A stretch of 64,000 nt of DNA. Origin: Leifsonia poae (GTDB lineage Bacteria; Actinomycetota; Actinomycetes; Actinomycetales; Microbacteriaceae). The translations under genes were made by a program, and so were the position numbers. Below the pieces are notes generated by a model. The model searched no databases and was not told the DNA's origin. It saw only the letters and a program-made list of their open reading frames with translations. Position 1 is the stretch's first letter, and every line of letters starts with the position of its first letter. Location: contig NZ_JAIHLP010000002.1 in NCBI RefSeq assembly GCF_020009625.1, forward strand, positions 2,914,001-2,978,000, written 5' to 3'. Positions 1 through 7,582 of the stretch are shown here, in pieces.

Positions 1-453
1 GTCGGACTCGACCCGCACCAGCTTCCCCTGAGCGTGGAGGGGATCACCTACCTCGAGCGGGTCAGCCCGACCGGCGCCGTCATCCTGCCGAGCCGCGTGC
101 AGCTCCGGCTGCTGAACAAGGATCCGCGGGCCGCCGCGCGCGAAATGTCGGCGGCGCTCGGCCTGCCGGTGATCGCTCGGCTCGACAGCGAAGGAATGTA
201 CGTCGTCGCGCCGTCGGGCGTCTGGTCGGTGCGCGACGCCGCGGTCAGGGTCGTGGAGACGACGGGGGCCGGCGACTCCTCGGCCGCCGCGATCGTCGCG
301 GCGCTCGCCGTCGGCGCCGATCTCGTCACGGCGGCGCAGTTCGGCGTGAGCGTCGCCCGTCTCGCCCTCTCTGATTGGGGGCACGCCGGGCTGCTCGCCT
401 CCGACCCGCTCACCGCACCACTCAACACCATCGAATCGAACCAGGAACTTTGA
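1..453 (+). CDS. PfkB-family carbohydrate kinase, C-terminal part (5' end outside window)
   Basis: The reading frame is open from base 1, so the start lies upstream and about 150 C-terminal residues are present. The segment carries the PfkB signature 2 region, TTGAGDSSAAA, where the Asp of GAGD is the catalytic base of ribokinase-like sugar kinases. The usual aromatic after GAGD is Ser here. The stop is 1 nt from the start of the SIS-domain gene, so the two are probably translated from one mRNA. A kinase, a SIS protein and a GntR/UTRA regulator together resemble fructoselysine/glucoselysine (frlD-frlB-frlR) or amino-sugar loci. The family call is firm; the substrate is inference. Confidence 0.8.
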   Translation, partial: VGLDPHQLPLSVEGITYLERVSPTGAVILPSRVQLRLLNKDPRAAAREMSAALGLPVIARLDSEGMYVVAPSGVWSVRDAAVRVVETTGAGDSSAAAIVAALAVGADLVTAAQFGVSVARLALSDWGHAGLLASDPLTAPLNTIESNQEL

Positions 454-454
454 C

Positions 455-1420
455 ATGAACTCTGATCAGTACACGCGGATCATCACCGCTCTGCAGGACT
501 CCGCCGATGTGCGGCCGAGCATCCGCGCCGGGGCTCTCGACGGCGCCGTGTTCGTGGGCTCCGGCGACTCGCTCTCCTCGGGGCTGCTGGCGTCGGCTTT
601 CGGCCACCGGGCGCTGTCGTCGGGCGACATCACCTGGACGGGCCGGCTTCCCGCTGGAGCGGAGATCGTGGTCGGCATCTCGCACTCCGGCACGTCCGGC
701 GCGACGGTGCGAGCCTTGCGGCTGGCTCGTGAGGCGGGCAAGCGCACGATCGCGATCACCTCCAATCCGGATTCCCCGCTGGCGGCGGAAGCCGATGAGC
801 TGCAGCTGGTCCCGTCGCTGGGCATCGAAGAGGTCGTGCCCGTTGCCGGCCACCTCATGCTGGGGTTGGGTGTCGCTGCGGTCTGTGGGGTCGACACGGC
901 CGAGGCCACGAACGACCTCGCCCACGTGATCGCGGCACAGCGCGACGTCATCGATGGGGCGATCCAGGGACTTCCGGCCTCCGCGCCCACCGGGATCTCG
1001 CTGCTCACACTGCCCGAGCTCCGTGGCGCCGGCGACTTCTGGATGCTGAAGCTCATCGAGGCGACCGGGCTGACCGTTCGCACGGTCGCGCTCGAGGAGA
1101 GCGGGCACGTCGACTACTTCATCGGCCCGGATGCGCATCTGACACTTCAGCTCGTCGGCAAGGACGGGAGCGCGCGGTTCGAACGCCTGGCGGTCGCCCT
1201 GGAGAGCACGGGGCAGACCCTGCAGCGCGTCGGCCTCCTGCGCGGGGACACCGGAGCGGATATCCGTGGCTCGCTGCTGTTCGAGCTGGCCGGGGCCGCC
1301 GTCGGCACCCTTGTCGCCGATGCCGCGGCGGCGAAGTGGGGCCGACCGCCGTTCCGTGGCGGTGCGGTCAACATGGATGCGCGGCACATCAAGCTGGACG
1401 AGGAGCCCGCCGCGGTCTGA
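455..1420 (+). CDS. SIS-domain sugar isomerase/deglycase-like protein
   Basis: A 321-residue protein with two SIS (sugar isomerase) halves. The first has the phosphosugar-binding Ser/Thr loop ISHSGTSGATVRAL around residues 85-97 and an early VGSGDSLSSG loop near residue 36. It lacks the glutamine amidotransferase domain of GlmS, so it is closer to the AgaS/FrlB type, which deaminates, isomerises or deglycates phosphorylated amino-sugars. It follows the PfkB kinase with a 1-nt gap, fitting a kinase-then-deglycase order. A strong hairpin follows the stop. The exact substrate cannot be read from sequence. Confidence 0.82.
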   Translation: MNSDQYTRIITALQDSADVRPSIRAGALDGAVFVGSGDSLSSGLLASAFGHRALSSGDITWTGRLPAGAEIVVGISHSGTSGATVRALRLAREAGKRTIAITSNPDSPLAAEADELQLVPSLGIEEVVPVAGHLMLGLGVAAVCGVDTAEATNDLAHVIAAQRDVIDGAIQGLPASAPTGISLLTLPELRGAGDFWMLKLIEATGLTVRTVALEESGHVDYFIGPDAHLTLQLVGKDGSARFERLAVALESTGQTLQRVGLLRGDTGADIRGSLLFELAGAAVGTLVADAAAAKWGRPPFRGGAVNMDARHIKLDEEPAAV

Positions 1421-1426
1421 AACTGG

Positions 1427-1456
1427 GGGCGCGGCATCCCGCGGGATGTCGCGCCC
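1427..1456 (+). terminator. Hairpin terminator after the SIS-domain gene
   Basis: Two 14-nt arms (1427-1440 and 1443-1456) pair around a 2-nt loop with a single G-U pair. It starts 7 nt after the SIS stop codon and ends just before the GntR operator, so it probably separates the two transcription units. There is no U-tract, as is common for actinobacterial hairpin terminators. Confidence 0.65.
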
Positions 1457-1463
1457 ACCAAAG

Positions 1464-1485
1464 GTCATGATGTTATAATCATGAC
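1464..1485 (+). promoter_or_regulatory. GntR-type operator overlapping a TATAAT -10 box
   Basis: A perfect 8-bp inverted repeat, GTCATGAT (1464-1471) and ATCATGAC (1478-1485), separated by 6 bp. The spacer and right arm contain TATAAT (1474-1479), a consensus -10 box. Transcription would start near 1486 and the GntR coding region at 1514. A repressor bound here would block its own promoter. The palindrome is seen; the identity of the binding protein is inferred from position. Confidence 0.7.
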
Positions 1486-1513
1486 ATCTATTCGAAACAG
1501 TTGGGGACCTCGA

Positions 1514-2314
1514 ATGACCGTCGAATCCGTCGCACATCCGATCGCAGCTATGGCCACGACCGTCGACCGCAAGTCGCCACTGCCCGCGTGGGCGCAGGTC
1601 GAACGAGACCTCCGATCGCTCATCGACCAGGAGCTCGAGATCGGGTCGCAACTGCCGACCGAGAACGACATGGCCACGATCTACGGCGTGAGCCGCATTA
1701 CGATCCGGCAGGCGCTCGCGGCGCTGGCCGACCACGGCTACGTCGAGCGCCGGCAGGGAACGGGAACGTTCGTCGCCGATCGCCCGCGCCTCGTGCAGCA
1801 CGACTTCGGGCTGATGACCCCGTGGCGTGATCGTTTCCGGGCCGCCGGCGAGACGGCCGAATCCGTGTACCTCCGGGATTCCGTGGTGGAGGACGAGCCG
1901 TACGAGGTCAGCCACGAACTCTCCGCCGACGAGCGGCTCGCGCCGCGGCTGCACCTGAAGCGCCTGCACCTGGTGAATGGCCGGCCGATCGGGCTCACCG
2001 ACTCCTGGCTCGCGGGCAAGGCGGCCGACGCGTTGAGGCAGGCGCCGCTCGTCGAATCGTCGGTGTCGAAGACTCTGGAGACCTTCGGGCTCGCATCGAC
2101 GCATGTCGAGCACTTTCTCGAGGTGCGTTCTGTCACCTCGACCGAGTCGGTTCTGCTGCAGACCGGGATCGACTCGCAGGTCTTCGTCGACTGGTCGATC
2201 GGGCGGCTGAACGGCGAGCTGCTGGAGACCTCACGCACGGTCTGGCTCGGTTCGCGCGTGCGTTTCCACTACGCCACCGACCTGACCGGGCTCTCGGCGT
2301 CGACCGACGTGTAG
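1514..2314 (+). CDS. GntR-family regulator with UTRA domain (HutC subfamily)
   Basis: 266 residues. The N-terminal winged helix contains the GntR signature (PTENDMATIYGVSRITIRQAL, residues ~45-66) followed by RRQGTGTFVA. The C-terminal ~160 residues match the UTRA ligand-binding fold, ending in YATDL. An in-frame ATG at 1481 lies inside the operator/-10 region and cannot be on the mRNA if that promoter is used; 1514 has a GGGGAC ribosome-binding site and is preferred. UTRA proteins sense phosphorylated sugars or related metabolites. Its position after kinase and SIS genes suggests it controls that locus and itself. Confidence 0.88.
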   Translation: MTVESVAHPIAAMATTVDRKSPLPAWAQVERDLRSLIDQELEIGSQLPTENDMATIYGVSRITIRQALAALADHGYVERRQGTGTFVADRPRLVQHDFGLMTPWRDRFRAAGETAESVYLRDSVVEDEPYEVSHELSADERLAPRLHLKRLHLVNGRPIGLTDSWLAGKAADALRQAPLVESSVSKTLETFGLASTHVEHFLEVRSVTSTESVLLQTGIDSQVFVDWSIGRLNGELLETSRTVWLGSRVRFHYATDLTGLSASTDV

Positions 2315-2398
2315 ACGGTCGGTCGAGCGGGCCCGACGCATCCGTGGGCGGCACAAGGCACAGCCGGGTGCACATTCGGAGGCGATACGGTCGACGGT

Positions 2399-3277
2399 AT
2401 GGACTCGCCCGTGAACGCCGCTCCGTCTGAACCCGTTCGCCGTGCCCGGGGGGTGCAGCACGTGTTGCGCGTGGCGGAGAGCGAACGGCTCTCGCCGCGG
2501 ATGGTGCGCGTGCATTTCGAGGGCCCGGGGGTCGTCGCCCTGCTCGAGGCGGCGGATGAAGGCAAGCTTGTATCCACCGACAAGTACGTCAAGATTGCGT
2601 TCGCCCGCCCCGAGCTCGGGTTGGAGCCGCCCTACGACCTGGCGGAACTGCGGGAGCGACTGCCGGTCGAAGATCTGCCGTCGCAGCGCACGTACACCGT
2701 GCGCTCCGTCGATCGGTCGGCCGGCCGTATCGCGATCGACTTCGTCGTGCACGGCGACGAAGGAATAGCGGGACCGTGGGCGGCGCAGGCCGCACCAGGA
2801 GACCTCGTCGCTCTTTCCGGTCCGGGCGGCGGCTACACGCCGAGCGGAGACCCGGAGGTGTGGCATCTCCTCGTCGGTGACGAGTCGGCGCTGCCGGCGA
2901 TCGCGGCGGCGGTGGAGGCGCTGCGACCGGATGCGCGCGGCCGGGTGGTCATCGAGGTGCACGGCCCGGAGGACGAGCTGTCGCTCACCGCCCCGGTCGG
3001 TGTCGCGGTGGACTGGCTGCACCGTTCGGTGAGCGGCGCCGGCCACGGCGAACTGCTCGTCGGCGCGGTCGCGGCGATGGCGCCCGTGACGGGTTCGGTC
3101 GGCGTGTTCGCGCACGGTGAGCGCGGCGCGATCAAACGGATCGGCGCGGTGTTGACGCGTACCTGGGAACTGGACCGCCGGGCGATGTCGCTGTCGGCCT
3201 ACTGGGCGCTCGGCCGCGCAGAAGACGCGTTCCAGGCCGAAAAGCGAACGCCGGCGGGGGAGATCTTCGTCTCCTGA
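2399..3277 (+). CDS. Siderophore-interacting protein (SIP/ViuB-type NAD(P)H ferric-chelate reductase)
   Basis: 292 residues. The N-terminal FAD-binding beta-barrel has the motif RTYTVRSVD at ~99-107, which binds flavin in SIP proteins, followed by SGPGGGYTP. The C-terminal nucleotide-binding half ends with the hallmark SAYWALGRAEDAF segment. The family releases iron from ferric siderophores in the cytoplasm by reduction. No siderophore biosynthesis or uptake gene is adjacent, so it probably serves a transporter encoded elsewhere. A TACGGT box ends 7 nt before the ATG, suggesting a leaderless mRNA. It is convergent with the FCD regulator, 21 bp away. Confidence 0.88.
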   Translation: MDSPVNAAPSEPVRRARGVQHVLRVAESERLSPRMVRVHFEGPGVVALLEAADEGKLVSTDKYVKIAFARPELGLEPPYDLAELRERLPVEDLPSQRTYTVRSVDRSAGRIAIDFVVHGDEGIAGPWAAQAAPGDLVALSGPGGGYTPSGDPEVWHLLVGDESALPAIAAAVEALRPDARGRVVIEVHGPEDELSLTAPVGVAVDWLHRSVSGAGHGELLVGAVAAMAPVTGSVGVFAHGERGAIKRIGAVLTRTWELDRRAMSLSAYWALGRAEDAFQAEKRTPAGEIFVS

Positions 3278-3298
3278 GCACGCTCGAGGGGAGGCCGG

Positions 3299-4006
3299 TC
3301 AGCGCCCGTCGACAACCAGGTAGTCGTCGTACACCGTCTGGTGCCGTCGAACCGCTCGCGCTGCGGCCTCCGCGTCACCGGCGATGATCGCCGCGACGAG
3401 CTCTTCGTGGATCTCCAGCCGCACCACCGAGTTCGGCGGGATCCCTGCATCCCGGGCGTACGGTTCCTCGTTTGCTTCAACGTACGCGAGGAGGTTCAGG
3501 TAGACGACTTTGAGCATGGGGTTCGGTGCGATCTCCGCGATGCGCCGGTGGAGCCGCCAATTCGAGCGCAGGCCGTCGATGCGGTCGGCCCAATTCGTGC
3601 GCAGTTCGTCGAGCAGGCGCTCGAGGTCGTCGATGTCTGCCTCGCTGCGGAACTCGGTCGCGGCCGCCACGATGGCGGGATCGAGTGCGTCGATGACTCG
3701 CACGCAGTCGAGCGCCGAGGTTTCGACGGATTGCAGGCTGAGGAGTCCGTTGCCGATCACGGCGTGCGCCGAGCGGTGGGCGACGAAGATCCCGCCCTGC
3801 GGTCCGGTCTTCGTCGTCACCAGCCCTTTGGCGTCGAGCACACGCACCACCTCGGCAACGGTGGTCGGCGCGACGCCGTAGCGCTCGGCCAGGTCGGTAC
3901 GGGTGCCGAGGCGGGAGCCGACGGCGAGCGCGCCCTCGGCGATCGACTGTTCGATGTCGGCGACCACGGATTCGACGGCTGAGCGGCGCACGGTGGGGGT
4001 CGACAT
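3299..4006 (-). CDS. FadR-type GntR regulator (FCD domain)
   Basis: 235 residues. The N-terminal winged helix has LAERYGVAPTTVAEVVRVLDAKGLV, then the wing TGPQGGIFVA. The all-helical C-terminal half is FCD-like, with the LHRRIAEIAPNPML element holding the usual metal/ligand-site His. It is divergent from the Rieske oxygenase gene, with a ~150-bp shared upstream region containing a near-consensus FadR-type site at 4064-4075. It most likely controls the oxygenase in response to its aromatic or organic-acid substrate. Confidence 0.85.
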   Translation of the reverse strand: MSTPTVRRSAVESVVADIEQSIAEGALAVGSRLGTRTDLAERYGVAPTTVAEVVRVLDAKGLVTTKTGPQGGIFVAHRSAHAVIGNGLLSLQSVETSALDCVRVIDALDPAIVAAATEFRSEADIDDLERLLDELRTNWADRIDGLRSNWRLHRRIAEIAPNPMLKVVYLNLLAYVEANEEPYARDAGIPPNSVVRLEIHEELVAAIIAGDAEAAARAVRRHQTVYDDYLVVDGR

Positions 4007-4063
4007 GGTCAGTCCAGTATGGCCGGTCGGATGGCCGGCAGGGGACCGTTGGCGCTATTAGAC

Positions 4064-4092
4064 TTGTTTAACTGGTTCATTACGTTTAGCGT
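4064..4092 (+). promoter_or_regulatory. Promoter of the Rieske oxygenase gene with embedded FadR-type operator
   Basis: -35 TTGTTT (4064-4069), 17-bp spacer, -10 TAGCGT (4087-4092), in the only AT-rich patch between the divergent genes. The -35 is part of TTGTTTAACTG, which matches the FadR/FCD consensus TNGTNNNACNA at all fixed positions but the last. Occupancy would occlude the -35. This is a prediction from sequence. Confidence 0.5.
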
Positions 4093-4153
4093 AGTGCTTC
4101 GCCGGTCGCAGCAGTCCGGCGAAACCGCCGCGAGATGGAGGGACAAGACGACG

Positions 4154-5374
4154 ATGTCCGATGTCATGACCGAACCCACGGATACCGGGACCGCCTACGG
4201 GCTCGCCCTCGGAGGCCCGCTGCTCGAACTCTCACAAGTGGGGCCCGGCACGCCGTTCGGCGAAGTGCTCCGCCGCTACTGGCATCCCATCGCCGCGTCG
4301 ACAGAGGCGACGACGCGACCGACGCGCATCCGCATCCTCGGTGAGGACATCATCCTGTTCCGCACCCGCAAGGGTAAGGCCGGAGCGCTGCACCCCCGCT
4401 GCATGCACCGGGGCGCGAACCTCTTCTACGGCGGTGTCGAGGAAGAGGGCATCCGTTGCTGCTATCACGGTTGGCTGTTCGACACCGAAGGCCGCACGCT
4501 GGAGCAGCCGTGCGAACCCGAGCTCGGCAAGCACCGTGACCGGATGCGCCAACCCTGGTACCCCGTGCAGGAGCTGTACGGTCTCGTCTGGATCTACATG
4601 GGCCCGGCGGAGAAGAAGCCGCTGCTGCCCAGATACGACGTCTTCGAAGACATCCCCGAGGGGCAGACCCTCATCGTCAACGATGCGGGTGTCGGCGGCG
4701 GGGGGCCGGCGTTGCTCGACTTCAACTGGCTACAGCACTGGGAGAACGTGATGGACCCGTTCCATGTGCCGATCCTGCACGCCCGGTTCAGCGGGAACCA
4801 GTTCACGCCCGAGATGGCGCTGATCCCCGAGGTCGACTTCGAGTACACGCCCGTCGGCGTGCGGTCGACCCAGATCCGCACCATCGACGAGCGCTCCGCT
4901 CTGCGCCGGGTGACCGAGGTCGTCTTCCCGAACCTGCGTGTCGTGGCCAGCCCGAAGCTCGCGAGCGGCACGACGAACATGATCGGCTGGGTCGTGCCGT
5001 GTGACGACACTTCGTTCCGGATCATCACGCTCGCGGTCGACGACGATCCGGAATTCCTCACGAAACTTCGGTCGACGCACGAGGGCAGGCCGTGGCGGGA
5101 GCTCACCGACGAAGAGCATCAGCGGCTGCCGGGCGACTACGAGGCCCAGAAGAGCCAGGGCGACATCTCCTGGCATTCGGAGGACCACCTCACCACCACC
5201 GATCAGGGGGTCTCGATGCTCCGCCGGATGATGGCCAAGCAGATCAAGGTGGTGCAGGCCGGCGGGGATCCGGTCGGCGTCGCGTTCGGCGGCGACGACG
5301 ACGTGGTGCGGATCACCGGAGGCAACTTCTTCTTCGACCCGATGGCGCCGACCGCCGCGCCGGCCGAGGGCTGA
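4154..5374 (+). CDS. Rieske non-heme iron oxygenase, alpha subunit
   Basis: 406 residues from the ATG at 4154. The open frame extends upstream to 4019, but that part covers the promoter, and GGAGG sits at 4136-4140. The Rieske [2Fe-2S] ligands are C-M-H then, 17 residues on, C-Y-H (CCYHGW). The mononuclear iron site is NVMDPFHVPILH with the His-His pair and the conserved bridging Asp. This architecture matches phthalate/phenoxybenzoate-type dioxygenases or O-demethylases. No reductase or ferredoxin is adjacent, so electrons must come from elsewhere. The substrate cannot be assigned. Confidence 0.88.
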   Translation: MSDVMTEPTDTGTAYGLALGGPLLELSQVGPGTPFGEVLRRYWHPIAASTEATTRPTRIRILGEDIILFRTRKGKAGALHPRCMHRGANLFYGGVEEEGIRCCYHGWLFDTEGRTLEQPCEPELGKHRDRMRQPWYPVQELYGLVWIYMGPAEKKPLLPRYDVFEDIPEGQTLIVNDAGVGGGGPALLDFNWLQHWENVMDPFHVPILHARFSGNQFTPEMALIPEVDFEYTPVGVRSTQIRTIDERSALRRVTEVVFPNLRVVASPKLASGTTNMIGWVVPCDDTSFRIITLAVDDDPEFLTKLRSTHEGRPWRELTDEEHQRLPGDYEAQKSQGDISWHSEDHLTTTDQGVSMLRRMMAKQIKVVQAGGDPVGVAFGGDDDVVRITGGNFFFDPMAPTAAPAEG

Positions 5375-5375
5375 C

Positions 5376-5849
5376 ATGCTCGCGCCGCTCACGAAGTATC
5401 GGCCGGTGCCGGTCGCCGACCCGCTCAAACCCCTGCTCGTGCTCGGAGTGACGAACGTCGTCGCGCTCGACGACGTTCCGGCCATCCCGGCCGACCGGAT
5501 GCGGGTCTCGGCGGCGGGCAAGTGGACGCGCGAGGTCTACATCCCGCGCGGGACGGCCGGACTCGTGGCCGGGCTCGCGACCCGATACAGCATCGTCTGG
5601 GCGTCCGAGTGGGGGCCGAACGCGCATATCGCATTGCACGACGTGCTCGATCTGCCCGACCGGCCCTGGCCCTACCTGCCGGTGCAGTTCGACAAGATCG
5701 GGTTCATCCAGCGGTTCGCCGCCGGGCGTCGGTGGGTCTGGGTCGACGACCCGGTCGTCGACCTCGGGGAGCTCCCGACAGCAGAGGGGGGAACGGTGCT
5801 CCGCGTCGACCCGCTCGTCGGGCTGGTCGGGGTCGACCTGGGCGCGTAG
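5376..5849 (+). CDS. Degenerate HAD-like protein (HAD fold, catalytic Asp residues replaced)
   Basis: 157 residues, starting 1 nt after the oxygenase stop, so probably co-translated. The layout follows the small HAD-like proteins of actinobacteria: strand 1 plus motif I (LLVLGVTNVVAL, residues 19-30), an IVWASEWGPNAHIAL segment (67-81), and a motif-IV-like WVWVDDP near residue 125. In active members motif I reads DxDG; here both aspartates are replaced (Gly and Thr), so phosphatase activity is unlikely. The fold is inferred from motif order; the function is unknown. Confidence 0.6.
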   Translation: MLAPLTKYRPVPVADPLKPLLVLGVTNVVALDDVPAIPADRMRVSAAGKWTREVYIPRGTAGLVAGLATRYSIVWASEWGPNAHIALHDVLDLPDRPWPYLPVQFDKIGFIQRFAAGRRWVWVDDPVVDLGELPTAEGGTVLRVDPLVGLVGVDLGA

Positions 5850-5990
5850 GCGCTGGAGGGCAACCCGGGCATCCTCCCGCGCCATGTCGTCGAGACCACG
5901 CGCCCATGGATCGACTATGCGGCGGCCGGTGACCGGCCTCCGTGGTTGCAGGTTGACCGTCGACGCCCCGAACCCTCGAGGGCGAAACGA

Positions 5991-6042
5991 GTTGTCACGA
6001 ATCGCCGTGCGCCCGCGGGCTCGCACGGCGATTCGTGACAAC
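5991..6042. repeat. Perfect 21-bp inverted repeat between convergent genes
   Basis: Arms 5991-6011 and 6022-6042 are exact reverse complements around a 10-bp GC-rich loop that is itself nearly palindromic. It lies in the 232-bp gap between the HAD-like gene and the convergent HesB-like gene. It lacks T-tracts on either side. The arm contains GTCACGAAT, resembling the CACGAA core of family A repeats. The rest of the gap shows no gene. Confidence 0.75.
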
Positions 6043-6081
6043 GACCCGGTGCGCTTGCGGCGCCGGGGCCGAGGTTTTCGC

Positions 6082-6366
6082 CTAGGCGACGGCCCCGAGG
6101 GCGAAGCTGACGGAGCCGCTCGCGTCCACCTGGGCGTCGAGCACCTTGTCGTCGAGCGCGACGGCCGCACCAGGCTCCAGGAAGAGCCGCGCGCCCGACA
6201 CCTCGACGACCTGGTCGGCCGGCTCGGGGGAGGGGGCGACCGCAGCGGCGAAAGCGGTGTTCTGCGGGTTGCTGCTGCTGATGCGCAGACCCGCCTCCTC
6301 GGCGTCGGGCGACTGCCCGGTGATGGTCTTGACGATCGTGCTGGCGTTCTCGGTCAGGGTGAGCAT
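6082..6366 (-). CDS. HesB/IscA-like protein lacking cysteines
   Basis: 94 residues starting MLTLTENASTIV. The ATG at 6366 has GGAGAG upstream; longer in-frame starts have no such site. The pattern resembles the A-type iron-sulfur carrier fold (HesB), with LRISSS near residue 28 and FLEPGAA near residue 68. It contains no cysteine at all, whereas IscA/ErpA/SufA use three. It therefore cannot hold a cluster in the usual way. Annotated relatives in actinobacteria are commonly called HesB-like; the role is unknown. Confidence 0.68.
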   Translation of the reverse strand: MLTLTENASTIVKTITGQSPDAEEAGLRISSSNPQNTAFAAAVAPSPEPADQVVEVSGARLFLEPGAAVALDDKVLDAQVDASGSVSFALGAVA

Positions 6367-6503
6367 GTGCTCTCCTTCCAGTTGCGTATCCCAAGAACGG
6401 CCCACGCTCCCGCGGTCGCCACCGGCCTGCAAGGGCTGCGGCGCCATTGCCAGCGAACACTCAAGGTCGCCTTCCGTGTCGCCGGTGAGGCGACAATGGA
6501 GCC

Positions 6504-7328
6504 ATGACCACGATTCCGACGATCCCGCTGAACGACGGCAACCGCATCCCGCAGCTCGGTTTCGGCGTGTACAAGATCCCCGAATCCGAGACCGGGGATG
6601 CGGTGGTCGCCGCCCTCGACGCCGGCTACCGGCACATCGACACGGCGGCCTTCTACGGCAATGAGCGCGGCGTGGGCGACGGGGTCCGGCGCAGCGGTCT
6701 CGACCGTGACGAGGTCTTCGTGACCACCAAGGTCTGGTGGGAGGAGAATGGTTACGACAGCACCCTCCGCTCCTTCGACGAGAGCCTCGACCGGCTGGGC
6801 TTCGACACGGTCGACCTGTTCCTCATCCACTGGCCGGCGCCCCGTCAAGACCGGTACGTCGAGACCTGGCGCGCCCTCGAACGCGTGCGCGAGGAGGGTC
6901 GGGCGCGCTCGATCGGCGTCGCCAACTTCCACATCCACCACCTCGAGCGTCTGGCGCGGGAGACCGCCGTCGTGCCGGCCGTCAACCAGGTGGAGCTGCA
7001 TCCGTGGCTGCCGCAGACCGAGGTGCGCGGCTACGGCGCCGAGCATGGGATCGTCACCGAGGGCTGGTCTCCGCTCGCCCGGGGCCGCATCCTCGGCGAG
7101 CCGGTCCTGGTGGCGATCGCGGCCAAGCACGGGGTGACCACTGCCCAGATCGCGATCCGCTGGCAGCTGCAGCTCGGCGCGGTCGTGATCCCGAAGTCGG
7201 TGACGCCGGAGCGCATCCGTCAGAACCTCGACGTCTTCGGCTTCGAGCTCGACGCCGACGATCTCGCCGCCATCGCCTCCCTCGAGTCCGGCGAGCGCAC
7301 CGGCAAAGACCCCAACACCCTAGGCTGA
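6504..7328 (+). CDS. Aldo/keto reductase (2,5-diketo-D-gluconate reductase type)
   Basis: 274 residues with the AKR catalytic tetrad in place: Asp and Tyr in [10 protein letters not shown] (residues ~48-57), Lys in VTTKVWW and His in LIHWPAP. The C-terminal [17 protein letters not shown] segment binds the NADPH 2'-phosphate. Length and motifs match AKR5-type reductases of small carbonyl compounds. GACAAT ends 6 nt before the ATG, so the mRNA may be leaderless. A C13 tract and a family A repeat follow the stop. Confidence 0.9.
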   Translation: MTTIPTIPLNDGNRIPQLGFGVYKIPESETGDAVVAALDAGYRHIDTAAFYGNERGVGDGVRRSGLDRDEVFVTTKVWWEENGYDSTLRSFDESLDRLGFDTVDLFLIHWPAPRQDRYVETWRALERVREEGRARSIGVANFHIHHLERLARETAVVPAVNQVELHPWLPQTEVRGYGAEHGIVTEGWSPLARGRILGEPVLVAIAAKHGVTTAQIAIRWQLQLGAVVIPKSVTPERIRQNLDVFGFELDADDLAAIASLESGERTGKDPNTLG

Positions 7329-7330
7329 CC

Positions 7331-7362
7331 CTCTCCCCCTCTCTCCTCTCCCCCCCCCCCCC
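7331..7362 (+). repeat. Pyrimidine tract ending in a run of 13 C
   Basis: A C/T-only stretch directly after the aldo/keto reductase stop, ending in 13 consecutive C (7350-7362), then the family A repeat. TrkA has an equivalent C-rich stretch (G-rich on the plus strand) between its stop and its family A copy. Long homopolymers are length-unstable and prone to sequencing error. Confidence 0.8.
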
Positions 7363-7368
7363 GCACCA

Positions 7369-7450
7369 GTCGAGTCCACGAATTGTCTGCGTGCTCGACG
7401 GGTTTCGGCCGATTTCGCGCGGACTCGGCGGGCAGTTCGCGCGGACTCGG
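7369..7450 (+). repeat. Family A phased-box repeat, copy 1
   Basis: Heptamer boxes CGAGTCC (7371), GTGCTCG (7391) and GGACTCG (7421), plus an extra GGACTCG at 7443. The offsets 0/+20/+50 from the first box are identical in all four copies. It begins 43 nt after the aldo/keto reductase stop, and box 1 is nearest that gene, as in the other copies. The remaining ~130 bp up to the permease start hold no recognisable gene. Confidence 0.8.
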
Positions 7451-7582
7451 TGGGAGTTCCGGGGTGCGTCTGTGATACCGGACACGGAAGTCGGCAGGCC
7501 GGTAGCCGGAGAAAATGCATGCCCGATTGGGTGGGACGACGGTGGTTCCCTCATCGCCGTCACTGACCGGATCGGAGCAGCA

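Noticed and set aside
422..2113. Long minus-strand open frame of 563 codons
   Set aside because: It lies antisense to the SIS and GntR genes, which have clear domains; the translation is Arg/His/Asp-rich and shows no domain. Typical shadow in high-GC DNA.
2399..3277. Siderophore biosynthesis locus around the SIP gene
   Set aside because: Neighbours are unrelated regulators and an oxygenase; menF at 37-38 kb fits menaquinone better than siderophore synthesis.
7369..7450. Family A elements as ordinary intrinsic terminators
   Set aside because: There is no U-tract, and the constant three-box spacing is not needed for termination. A role in RNA 3' ends remains possible, but the simple explanation does not cover the pattern.
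6737..7582. Upstream extension of the amino-acid permease to 6737
   Set aside because: That part overlaps the aldo/keto reductase in another frame and has no domain; ATG 7583 has a proper ribosome-binding site and precedes the first conserved segment.
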